From: Gelidibacter salicanalis
GTDB lineage: Bacteria; Bacteroidota; Bacteroidia; Flavobacteriales; Flavobacteriaceae
NCBI RefSeq assembly: GCF_007997285.1
Contig: NZ_VORX01000001.1
Location: forward strand, 1 to 64,000
Direction of reading: 5' to 3'
DNA length: 64,000 nt
The notes under the pieces are model-generated. The model ran no database searches and was not told where the DNA came from. It was given only the letters and a program-made list of their open reading frames with translations. How positions within the stretch are numbered: position 1 is the first letter of the stretch; every line of letters begins with the position of its first letter. Below, piece after piece: positions 15,868-24,002 of this stretch. The position numbers and the translations under genes were made by a program.

Positions 15868-16408
15868 GGCACAATCCCATTAACCTGGATTAACAAAGAG
15901 TGAACTGATAGTAATACTCACAACGAAAGTCATAATCCAGCAACAGGAGAAGTTATAGGAACTTACGCAGATGGCACCAAAGCTGATGCAGAAAAAGCAA
16001 TTGCCATTGCTAAGAAAACATTCAAAGAAACCGAATTTCTATTAACCAACGTTGTTAGAAGTATCTGATTATAAAATGGAAATTATGCAAGAAGAAACCT
16101 TTGGCTCTATAGCAACATTACAAGTATTTGATACTGAAAAAGAAGCTATTGCACTTGCCAATGATAATATACATGGATTAGCTGCATCTGTATGGAGTAT
16201 AGATGTTGACTTACCAAAACGAGTTGTAAGAGAAATTGATGCAGGTACAATATGGATTAATGACTGGGCGCAGGTTAATGATGAGTTTGAAAAAGGTGGC
16301 TTTAAAATGAGCGGATTGGGACGTCCAAATGGAATGGCTGCCATCCACAATTTTATTGAATACAAACATATTTTTCATAAACCAGATACTTTAAATGATT
16401 GGAAATAA
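15868..16408 (+). pseudogene. Aldehyde dehydrogenase, internally deleted
   Basis: Two ends of one NAD-dependent aldehyde dehydrogenase lie side by side. The 5' part reads WINKE-stop-TDSNTHNESHNPATGE and then VIGTYADGTKADAEKAI; the TGA at 15901 stands where the family has Trp (as in INGEW). After about 16045 the frame shifts and continues directly with the C-terminal part (MEIMQEETFGSIATLQVFD, then AGTIWINDWAQVNDEF and GGFKMSGLGRPNG). About 300 codons with the catalytic Cys and Glu are gone. A nonsense codon, a deletion and a frame change make it a clear pseudogene. Confidence 0.85.
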
Positions 16409-16554
16409 ACAAGTTTATTATAGTAAATTTTCAACTTCTATAACATAAATATTATTAAATGGTTTAAGCATAAAATGGACGGCACAATTGGGAAACCTTA
16501 TGGTTTTCATAAATGAAAAGAATGAAAAGAATGAAAAAATGAAAACAGTGGGCC

Positions 16555-16737
16555 GTGACCTTTTTAGCGGTCTATCCACTCACAGTTATCATTCAACCAT
16601 TGGTGCTAAAATATACCGAGGCCTTGCCAGTCCATTTTATTAAGGGAATCATTAGTGCCGTTTTAATTTGTGGATTTATGACGTTTCTTGTGTTGCCATT
16701 TAGGTTAAAGTTTTTTATCAAATGGCTACATCGTTAA
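16555..16737 (+). pseudogene. Small membrane protein, probable remnant
   Basis: 60 codons from a GTG, with two hydrophobic helices (FLAVYPLTVIIQPLVLKY and IISAVLICGFMTFLVLPF). The codons just before the GTG (TGGGCC) also fit the protein in frame, while an A-rich ATGAAAA repeat upstream is out of frame. This suggests a lost N-terminus through slippage in the repeats at 16513-16540. I do not recognise the family beyond a two-helix membrane segment. Confidence 0.4.
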
Positions 16738-17082
16738 TCCAAATAAAGCGACTGATAATTTAGTGCAAACCATAAATGTCAATGAATAGACATATCATCT
16801 TGTTTCTGAAATTACAATTTTAATCTTGAGCAACTCATTCTCATAATTAAAAAATATCTAATGATTTATGTATTGGCAACTGTTGGTACTATTGAAGGTA
16901 TTGAAGGTATTGATTATGCATATAGCAAATTTACCACTATAACAACTGATTATACATAACTCCAAAGTTTCCGATCCCACTCCATTTGTCCGCTCATTCC
17001 CGAAGACTGTCGGAAAGTGAATAATATCATAATAGTACCCAACTTTGAAGTCAAAACCGCTTTCGATCGAGCTCCTTGACTT
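16738..17082. other. Degenerate region with a 32-codon frame
   Basis: Nothing is clearly functional. An ATG at 16861 opens 32 codons (MIYVLATVGTIEGIEG and on, stop 16957-16959) whose first residues look like the first strand of an antibiotic-biosynthesis-monooxygenase (ABM) domain. A 9-bp unit, GGTATTGAA, is tandemly repeated in it. Most likely it is another gene scrap. Confidence 0.25.
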
Positions 17083-17360
17083 TTATTTAGCGTCATAGAC
17101 CTTCAGCCCATTGCCACTCCATTCCGCGAAAAGCTCCATTTCGGGCAATGCGCTTCCCTCAAAAATCTTGGACCCAATTCCAAAGTTTAGGGCCTTACCG
17201 TATAATTGTATCTTAAATAGTATATATTGTTTTATCGAGACTAGCCATTGGTCAACTTTGGAATAGCGTCCGCTTAAACAATTAATCACTATTCCATTTT
17301 CTTCACAAAGTTTAAAATTTAGCTCGAGACGGACTACATAATCGGTCGTGCCTCCCTTTT
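17083..17360 (-). pseudogene. 3' fragment of an unrecognised gene
   Basis: On the minus strand about 90 codons are open, reading DYVVRLELNFKLCEENGIVI near the 5' side, IKQYILFKIQLYGKALNFG in the middle and WSGNGLKVYDAK at the end. The first ATG is at 17289, but the frame continues upstream through sensible-looking codons without a start. I read it as the surviving 3' part of a larger gene of unknown family. Confidence 0.3.
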
Positions 17361-17969
17361 ATAAGTCCTTACTCGATCTAAATTTTGGCTTCGGTATTCG
17401 AAAAAGGCAACAGCGATAGGCACTATGGGAAGTAAATGAATTAAAAGATGGGAAGGCTAAGTGTGTTCATAATGTAGAGATGATATTTGTTGGCGATTGT
17501 TAAACTTCAATTCGACAACTCAAAAAAAAAGGAAAACGCTCAGGATATAATAAGTAAATGGATTTATATGATTATGGTAAGTAATTGACAGAATTAAAAA
17601 CCAAATAACAGAGCTTAAAAATTGTTCTATTTCAGTAAAAATAAATAATTAAAAAGACTGTGCTTGATCAGTTTTATAAAACATAATTAAAAAACTTATT
17701 GTTGGAACTGTTAAAAAACGAGTAGTTACCAATCATTCGGAATTGGCTCTTTAGCTTTTGATAAAAAGTAGGAAAGCACCGAAATGGAATGGAGGAATGG
17801 AATAGCAAGAGGATAACACGCTGCGCGATGTTATAAATTCCATTTTAACTTTAAAGCATTGATAATAAGCTTTTTGATAAAGTGGTGTTTGTCACTCCGT
17901 GACCAAATTGCGACAAACGGCGTTGAAACGACCAGTTTACGGGAAGAATTTGCGACAAAAGGATAAATT
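17361..17969. other. Non-coding debris before a mobilisation gene fragment
   Basis: No gene is visible. An inverted repeat ATAACA-N10-TGTTAT at 17813-17834 around a GC-rich centre (CGCTGCGCGA) lies 140 bp before a BfmA/BtgA start and could be part of the transfer region of a former mobile element. Otherwise the DNA is AT-rich with many stops on both strands. Confidence 0.35.
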
Positions 17970-18135
17970 ATGGACTCATTTATTGGTATCAGGTTTAAAA
18001 AGAAAATAGCCAAACGCTTTCAGGAATTTTCAAGAACACACTTCAAAACACATACTGAAGCGATGGCTGCCATGTTGGATTTTTTCTTTTACAACGAAAT
18101 CTCGCCAAAGGAAAAATTGGGACCGACCGGAATGT
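17970..18135 (+). pseudogene. BfmA/BtgA-type mobilisation protein, 5' fragment
   Basis: The first 52 or so codons read FIGIRFKKKIAKRFQEFSRT, HFKTHTEAMAAMLDFFFYN and EISPKEKLGPTG. This is the N-terminus of the BfmA/BtgA accessory proteins encoded beside relaxases in Bacteroidota mobile elements. The family continues for roughly another 40-80 residues, but here the homology stops at about 18130 and the sequence becomes the end of the alginate-export porin in another frame. No relaxase, integrase or other transfer gene survives nearby. Confidence 0.7.
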
Positions 18136-18261
18136 CAGCTCAACAGTTTTATTAGCTTTGAATTAGATTCAAACCTAATTTTTCCCGGTGCTTTTTTAAA
18201 AGAACGCCAGCAGGGAGATACTTTGTACCATTTTGTATTCACTACCGAGTTCAAATTTTAA
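18136..18261 (+). pseudogene. Porin 3' end, second copy
   Basis: QLNSFISFELDSNLIFPGAF, LKERQQGDTLYHFVF and TTEFKF-stop repeat the last 41 residues of the porin at 13278-14648 with few changes. There is no start and no upstream part. It is joined directly to the BfmA/BtgA fragment, marking a recombination or insertion point. Confidence 0.8.
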
Positions 18262-18298
18262 GCTAATAATCAAGTGTTTTTTATTTTACCAATAGCCA

Positions 18299-18340
18299 TC
18301 GGGACTAAAAGCGCAGCGATTTTTAATTCTTTATCGGACA
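18299..18340. repeat. End fragment related to the MITE-like element
   Basis: GGGACTAAAAGCGCAGCG followed by TTTAATTCTTTATCGGACA shares the AGCGCAGCG and ATTCTTTATCGGACA blocks with one end of the 223-bp elements and with 30497-30567. Only one end is present. The remainder of 18262-18506 shows no gene. Confidence 0.55.
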
Positions 18341-18506
18341 AAAATGCTCTAAGAATATAAAATAACACAATTAAGATTTGGGAATTTGCTAGCTAGGTAG
18401 TACAGGCTAATTTCACAATTTTATATGAATATCAAGCTACTCTTTTCAGTGCACATCCGTGGATTTTTAGCAATAAAAAGTATGAGAATAGGTTTTTATA
18501 GCTTAG

Positions 18507-19700
18507 TTAGCCCAATGCCTTTTTAGCAAAAAATGATATGATTATACCCGGTATTGACAAGGCAATGGCCAAGTAAACCACACTCATTGGGGAGTAAATT
18601 CCTAGCAATAGACCTGCAGCTGAAGAAGCAATCATAATGGATAGATTAAAGACGGAAGACTGCACAGACGTGGCAACATCTTTGGCAGTCTCTACTTGCC
18701 TGCTTACAGCTGCCTGTAACAAAGTTACTAAGGGACCAAAGGAAAGACCCCATAAGAAGAAGGCAAAATGTCCCATTCCTGATGATCTACCAAAGGCCAG
18801 AAAAACAACCATAGAGATTATTAACAATCCAAACATGCTTATGGTCAGCAATCTCAAATGCTTGTCGGTAAATTTGATGGCCAGTAATACAGAGATTAAA
18901 GATCCAATTCCAAAAAACAATAGCGCACTTTCCACGCCTCCAGATAGTTGCATCTCGTTAACAAGGCTGGTTATGTAGACATACACACCATAATGTGCAA
19001 CCACACCTAAAAGGGTAAGAAGGAGTATAATTAAAACTTCGGGTATTTTTAAAAGGGCAAATGGTGAAGCGCCTTTGCTGAGTTTTTCTCCTGATATGGA
19101 AGGTAATGCAAAAAAACTGATCAAGGCAATTACTGCAATTACCCCTCCAAGTCCGATGAACTCTGCGCGCCATCCGTAATCATTGCCAATGGAAGTCATG
19201 ATGGGCATCCCGATGCTAATACCCAAGGTTGTTCCTGCCATAATAACTGCAATAGCTTTTCCGTGATCTTTTGTATCAACCAATCGCATGCCGTAAGCGG
19301 CAATCATTGGCCACATAACCCCAGCACAAATTCCGCCAATAACCCTTAAAATTATAATAATGGTATAGTCGTGAACCAATCCTGCAATGATATTGGACAC
19401 GGCAAACCCACCAAGTAAAATCATCAACAATAATTTACGGTTGAACTGCATGGTCAGTGAAATGAGAGGGATTGCAAAAATTGCAGAAGCTATTGCATAG
19501 TATCCTACTAGATTACCAGTTTGCACCTCACTAATATTTAAATCGGCCATCATTAAAGGAAGAACACCGGATGGCATCAACTCTGAGAGTATGCCCACAA
19601 AAGTCACGGATGACATTAAAATCATAATCAACCACGGAAAAACCCGTTTGGTTTGTTCCATCAGATTTGCTTTGCTCATAGTCTTATTTTTATATGACAT
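18507..19700 (-). CDS. MFS transporter
   Basis: 397 residues with about 12 membrane helices. The pattern fits the AraJ/arabinose-efflux-like major facilitator group: an early VGILSELMPSGVLPLMMADL, a first loop with QFNRKLLLM, and GICAGVMWPMIAAYGMRLVD before helix 5. Such carriers export sugars, drugs or amino acids, and the substrate here is unknown. The start could be ATG 19700 or 19679 (MSKANL). It is the last gene on the minus strand before the debris region and is separated from the deaminase gene by a hairpin. Confidence 0.85.
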   Translation of the reverse strand: MSYKNKTMSKANLMEQTKRVFPWLIMILMSSVTFVGILSELMPSGVLPLMMADLNISEVQTGNLVGYYAIASAIFAIPLISLTMQFNRKLLLMILLGGFAVSNIIAGLVHDYTIIIILRVIGGICAGVMWPMIAAYGMRLVDTKDHGKAIAVIMAGTTLGISIGMPIMTSIGNDYGWRAEFIGLGGVIAVIALISFFALPSISGEKLSKGASPFALLKIPEVLIILLLTLLGVVAHYGVYVYITSLVNEMQLSGGVESALLFFGIGSLISVLLAIKFTDKHLRLLTISMFGLLIISMVVFLAFGRSSGMGHFAFFLWGLSFGPLVTLLQAAVSRQVETAKDVATSVQSSVFNLSIMIASSAAGLLLGIYSPMSVVYLAIALSIPGIIISFFAKKALG

Positions 19701-19707
19701 AAAAGTT

Positions 19708-19747
19708 GCCGAAGCCTAATAGATTTTTACACCTATTAAGCTTCGGC
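19708..19747 (-). terminator. Hairpin between deaminase and MFS genes
   Basis: GCCGAAGCCTAATAG pairs with CTATTAAGCTTCGGC apart from one mismatch. On the minus strand it follows the deaminase gene by 34 bp and is followed by AACTTTTATG, only moderately T-rich, so termination may be partial. Confidence 0.5.
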
Positions 19748-19781
19748 CCCAGTTTTTTATTTATTAAATTGATTCACTAAT

Positions 19782-21029
19782 TTAGAGATTTAAGGGGATA
19801 TCATAGGCCATTTCCTTACGACGGAATAAGAATTCACCCTTACGAACAGACGCCAAAACATCAACTCGTTTACGGATGGCCTCGTACACAGAACTTTCAT
19901 TCAGAACAATAAAGTTTGCTGCCTTACCCACCTCTAGACCATAACTATCTTGAAGGTTTAAACAACGTGCACCATTATAGGTGATGAGATCAAAAACGGA
20001 CTTAATCTCTTCTGGAGACATCGTTTGAGCTAAGTGGATGCCGTTGTCAAGAATATTCATCATATTTCCATTTCCCATAGGATACCATGGATCGTTGATA
20101 GAATCTTGTGCAAAGGCCACATTGATTCCTGATGCTATAAATTCTTTTACTCTCGTCAATCCACGACGTTTAGGATAAGTGTCCTGACGTCCTTGTAGGT
20201 AGGCGTTTTCGGTTGGGCAAGAGATAAAGTTCATCTTGCTCTTTTGAAAAAGGTCCATCATTCTAAACGCGTATGAATTGTCTGCAGAACCAAAGGAACA
20301 GGTATGACTGGCCGTGGTTCTTGTCCCATAATCTTCCCGAAGAACCAATGCATTTAGCAATTCTACAAAACGTGACTGTGAATCATCGGTTTCATCACAG
20401 TGTACGTCAATCATTTTGTCGTATTTTAAAGCGAGGTTCACGATGTCATGCACAGATTGGTCTCCAAATTCTCTGGCAGGTTCGTAATGCGGAATTCCTC
20501 CCACAACATCAGCACCCATTTTTAGAGCCTCTTCTACGAGCTCAAGTCCACCCTTATAAGTGTACATCCCTTGTTGAGGAAAGGCCACAATTTGGATGTC
20601 AACGGTATCTTTGAGATCTTCTTTCATCTCCAGCATGGCTTTTAAGGCTGTAAAATTAGGATCAGTAACGTCTATGTGGGTGCGAATATGCTGCACGCCT
20701 TGTGAAACCTCATCTATAATGCCTTTCATGGCGAGTTTTTTTACGCTTTCTACGGTCAAGGTTTCCTTAAATTTCGGCCATAGTTCAATAGCTTCAAACA
20801 ACGTGCCTGAGCCAGCGCCTTCTTGTCCCAGTTCTGATAAGGTATATACATAATCCAAATGCAAATGCGGATCTACGTATGGAGGCATTACAAGCTTGCC
20901 GCCCAGATCAATTTCTTCATCAGATTTAGGCAAATTTTTCCCGATCTTGGTGATCTTTCCGTTTTCAACGATCATCTCTGTTGCTTCATCATTGCGATAG
21001 ATTTTCGCATTAAAAAACTTCTTCTTCAT
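19782..21029 (-). CDS. codA: Cytosine deaminase-like amidohydrolase
   Basis: 415 residues, near the 427 of E. coli CodA, with long matching stretches: PPYVDPHLHLDYVYT (metal HxH), SGTLFEAIELWPKFKETL, VQHIRTHIDVTDPNFTALKA, QIVAFPQQG, DVHCDETDDSQSRFVE (catalytic Glu), RQDTYPKRRGLTRVKE and a closing DPWYP. CodA turns cytosine into uracil and can use related ring amines. In the last metal motif E. coli has HDD; here it reads QDS, keeping the metal Asp but changing the neighbour that contacts the ring, so the substrate may differ. I start at ATG 21029; a longer in-frame extension to 21116 has no family match. Confidence 0.8.
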   Translation of the reverse strand: MKKKFFNAKIYRNDEATEMIVENGKITKIGKNLPKSDEEIDLGGKLVMPPYVDPHLHLDYVYTLSELGQEGAGSGTLFEAIELWPKFKETLTVESVKKLAMKGIIDEVSQGVQHIRTHIDVTDPNFTALKAMLEMKEDLKDTVDIQIVAFPQQGMYTYKGGLELVEEALKMGADVVGGIPHYEPAREFGDQSVHDIVNLALKYDKMIDVHCDETDDSQSRFVELLNALVLREDYGTRTTASHTCSFGSADNSYAFRMMDLFQKSKMNFISCPTENAYLQGRQDTYPKRRGLTRVKEFIASGINVAFAQDSINDPWYPMGNGNMMNILDNGIHLAQTMSPEEIKSVFDLITYNGARCLNLQDSYGLEVGKAANFIVLNESSVYEAIRKRVDVLASVRKGEFLFRRKEMAYDIPLNL

Positions 21030-21178
21030 TATACATGTATTTAGGTTACTACTATTTTCTGGGTATTGGTCTTTCAATCCAAAATGGGCTTGAGTTAACA
21101 AGCGTTGGACCAACATCGATAATTTACTGTTTTTCCCAATTAAGATGTCACTTTTCGGCTTTGATTAGCCTAAAGGAA

Positions 21179-22240
21179 TTAGCTATTAATGGCTACCAAT
21201 ATCTTAACTTCTGAAGGGTTTTTGGTCAGCACCTCAAATCCTTTCTCTACGATGTCCTCTAACGGAATGACACTGGTAACCAGTTTCTCCACAGGCAATC
21301 GTCCACTACTGATTAAAGCGATGACTTCAGGAAAAATGTTGCGATAGGCAGCTGTTCCTATAATGGTCAATTCCCTTAAGGTTTGATTTAAGGCATCATG
21401 TGTCACTTTTTTGCCAAATAGTGCAACCAATACCGCGGTACCACCGTTGCGAAGACTTTCTATTCCTGTGTCAAAGGAAGCTTGGACGCCAGCGGCATCA
21501 ATAAAAACATCAACACCATAACCCGTCATCTACTTAATTTTTTCTGGAATACCTTCGTCCTTGGCATTAAAGGTATGGGTAGCTCCAATTTGTTTTGCCA
21601 TTTTCAATCTGTTCTCTGAAAGGTCTGAAACAAATATTTGCGAAGCGCCGCTGGCCAAAGCAACTTGTACGGTCAGTAAACCAATTGGGCCTGCACCCAC
21701 AATCAATATCGTGTCTCCCAATTTCATTCCGCTTCTTTTAATAGCATAGGCGGCAACCGCTGCAGGTTCTACGATGGCGCCTTGTTCAAAGGTCATGTCA
21801 TCAGGCATGTGATGCACCATGTAGTCTTCAACAACTACATACTTCGCAAAACCGCCATTAGAGGTTAACCCGACAAATCCGAGTGGTTCAGAAAGGTTGT
21901 ATTCTCCTGTGGAAATAAAAGGACTTTCAGGATTTCGGAAAATGGGTTCTACCGTTACGCGATCGCCTTTTTTGATGTTTTTCACCGCGATACCAACTTC
22001 TTCAACTATTCCGGAAAATTCGTGGCCTAGGGTTGTGCTGCCTTGGTGACCGTTAAGTTTGTAAGGCGCATCAACCGGAATCAATTGTGGGCCGTGAGTA
22101 TATTCGTGCAAATCTGATCCGCAGATACCCGTAAACTGTACTGCAATCTTTACCTGATTGGCGTTGGGAGATGGAATTGGAGTGTCTTCCACTCTAATAT
22201 CTTTCGCTGCATGCCAGCGTGCTGCTTTCATAGTTGCCAT
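21179..22240 (-). pseudogene. 2,3-butanediol dehydrogenase-like gene split by amber codon
   Basis: Together the frame would give about 353 residues, the usual size of zinc-dependent medium-chain 2,3-butanediol / threonine-type dehydrogenases. Visible are the catalytic-zinc motif CGSDLHEYTHGP, GHEFSGIVEEVG, and the NAD-binding ILIVGAGPIGLLTVQVA. At 21530-21532 a TAG follows PEKIK, and the next codon begins MTGYGVDVFIDAAG in the same frame, exactly where relatives read EMTGGYG. One substitution therefore separates this from an intact gene. It is either a recent pseudogene or a sequencing error. It lies upstream of the deaminase gene in the same direction. Confidence 0.85.
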
Positions 22241-22498
22241 AATTTTTGTTTTTTAAAATTCGTATTTAGTATGTGTCTTGAGCTAATGTTATGCTAATCA
22301 CTACTAGAATTACTGGGTAATCCATAAGCTAGTACTTTAGGATGGTTATGAGGTGTTTAACTAGCTGTTCAGGTAAACATAACCATAATTTGCGTTGCAT
22401 ACAATGATGTATATCAGTTATTAATCCCCCAAATACCAATATAATAAGTGGGGGTGTTTCTTACCAATTTGTTCGCGTTTGGATCTCGCCTAAATAAA

Positions 22499-22540
22499 AA
22501 GCGGTCATTAAATGGGATTTCATCCATTCAACAACCGCTT
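22499..22540 (-). terminator. Terminator of the first SusC/SusD operon
   Basis: On the minus strand AAGCGGT and ACCGCTT enclose an inner stem (AATGG / CCATT region) and are followed by TTTTATTTA. It lies 65 bp after the SusD stop. The rest of 22241-22604 shows no gene. Confidence 0.6.
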
Positions 22541-22604
22541 CTTCATAGGAAACTCAAATAATAAGACTACTCAAAAAAGTTTAATATGGTGTTAGGTTTT
22601 AATT

Positions 22605-23996
22605 TTAGTAACCAGGATTTTGCACAATATTTGAATTGGCATCTAGTTCAGCCCGAGGTATTGGATGTATTCTACGGAAATCTCCATAAGGGATGGTGGC
22701 ATTGATGTTTTGTTCCGAATCTATTTCAACAATGTCCATTCTCAATCTTTGTAAATCCCAATAATACAATCCTTCAAAAAGAAATTCCTTTCTTCTTTCT
22801 TTTAAGATAGTGGTGATGGTTGCCTCGGTATAGGCTTTGGCATTTCTGTTGCTAGGAATCATATTTAAATACATAAGGGCCATGGTAGGTTCCCCAAGAT
22901 TCAACTGAGCTTCTGCCATGTTCAAAATGACCTCTTCATATCGAAATAAAGTAACATTGGAGCTTCTCTCAGGATATTTTCCAAGATTTCTTAACCTGAC
23001 GTTGGAGCCTACTTTTTCCGTGCCCAAAACATCTGTTCTTACATCGCCTTCCTCGTAAAGTGTATTAAAGGCATTTGGCGTTACGGAGATGTCTCCATAA
23101 CTAGCGCCTCTATAAATAAACTCTAAGCCATTAATACCTTCGTTATCTGTACTATCAAACCCCAATTCGAATATTGAATTTTGAGGACCATCAGAGGCAA
23201 AAGAGCTGACAAATTGGTCTGCAGATATTATAGCATAGAGATCGGAATTTATAACTGCCAGTGAAGCATCCCTTGCCACCTCCCACATTTCAAACCATAC
23301 AGCCATTCTAGATTCCAATGCTTTTGCGGTATATTTAGAGATAAATTGTTTTGAACTATCAAAATAATCGTCACTCATAAATTGAAAGGCTGTTTGAACG
23401 TCAGCAAAAAGTTGTGTTTTGTTATCTGCAATAGTTCCACGCGGAGGAATTCCATCCCCTCCTTTAAATTCCAATAAATAAGGCACGCCCAGATTAGATC
23501 CGCCATCTACATGTTGCTGTCCGTATACTTTTAGGAGATCAAAATGTGCCAACGCTCTTATAGCATAAGCCTGTCCCTGAAGGTGTTTTGCATAATCTCC
23601 ATTCATAGAAAAGTCTTCGAGTGTTTCAATATCTGTATCTAAAATTATGTTTGCACTTGCAATAACAGCATAAGCATTGTCCCAAATATATTGACCATTT
23701 GGATTATAGGCAAATGTCGATTCTGTTGTAAAACGTCCCGATCTTCCGTTTGCCCAAGTGTTAGGAGTTCGGACTTCGTTGGTTACAATATAGTCACGAC
23801 CATAATACTCAAAGCTGGTCATTCTGTTATAGGCTCCTTTAAGAATCCCTTCAAGATCAGCTGAGGTAATAATGGCTTCACTTCCTTCTTTATTTTGTTC
23901 CAAAGAAGGGTTTAAGTCTTCAGTGGTACACGAACCCATGAGTACAGAAGTAGCTATGAGTAGGGTAAATACTGTTGTTTTGAATATTCTTTTCAT
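22605..23996 (-). CDS. SusD/RagB-family lipoprotein 1
   Basis: 463 residues. A lipoprotein signal (TTVFTLLIATSVLMGSCTTE, Cys at about 23) precedes a SusD-like fold: GILKGAYNRMTSFEYYGRDY, YAIRALAHFDLLKVYGQQHV, RYEEVILNMAEAQLNLGEP and a C-terminal RRKEFLFEGLYYWDLQRLR followed by PIPRAELDANSNIVQNPGY. SusD proteins cap a SusC channel on the cell surface and bind the ligand, usually a glycan or peptide. It starts 6 bp after its SusC partner and is the end of the operon. No enzyme is attached, so the nutrient is unknown. Confidence 0.92.
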   Translation of the reverse strand: MKRIFKTTVFTLLIATSVLMGSCTTEDLNPSLEQNKEGSEAIITSADLEGILKGAYNRMTSFEYYGRDYIVTNEVRTPNTWANGRSGRFTTESTFAYNPNGQYIWDNAYAVIASANIILDTDIETLEDFSMNGDYAKHLQGQAYAIRALAHFDLLKVYGQQHVDGGSNLGVPYLLEFKGGDGIPPRGTIADNKTQLFADVQTAFQFMSDDYFDSSKQFISKYTAKALESRMAVWFEMWEVARDASLAVINSDLYAIISADQFVSSFASDGPQNSIFELGFDSTDNEGINGLEFIYRGASYGDISVTPNAFNTLYEEGDVRTDVLGTEKVGSNVRLRNLGKYPERSSNVTLFRYEEVILNMAEAQLNLGEPTMALMYLNMIPSNRNAKAYTEATITTILKERRKEFLFEGLYYWDLQRLRMDIVEIDSEQNINATIPYGDFRRIHPIPRAELDANSNIVQNPGY

Positions 23997-24002
23997 AATA
24001 TC

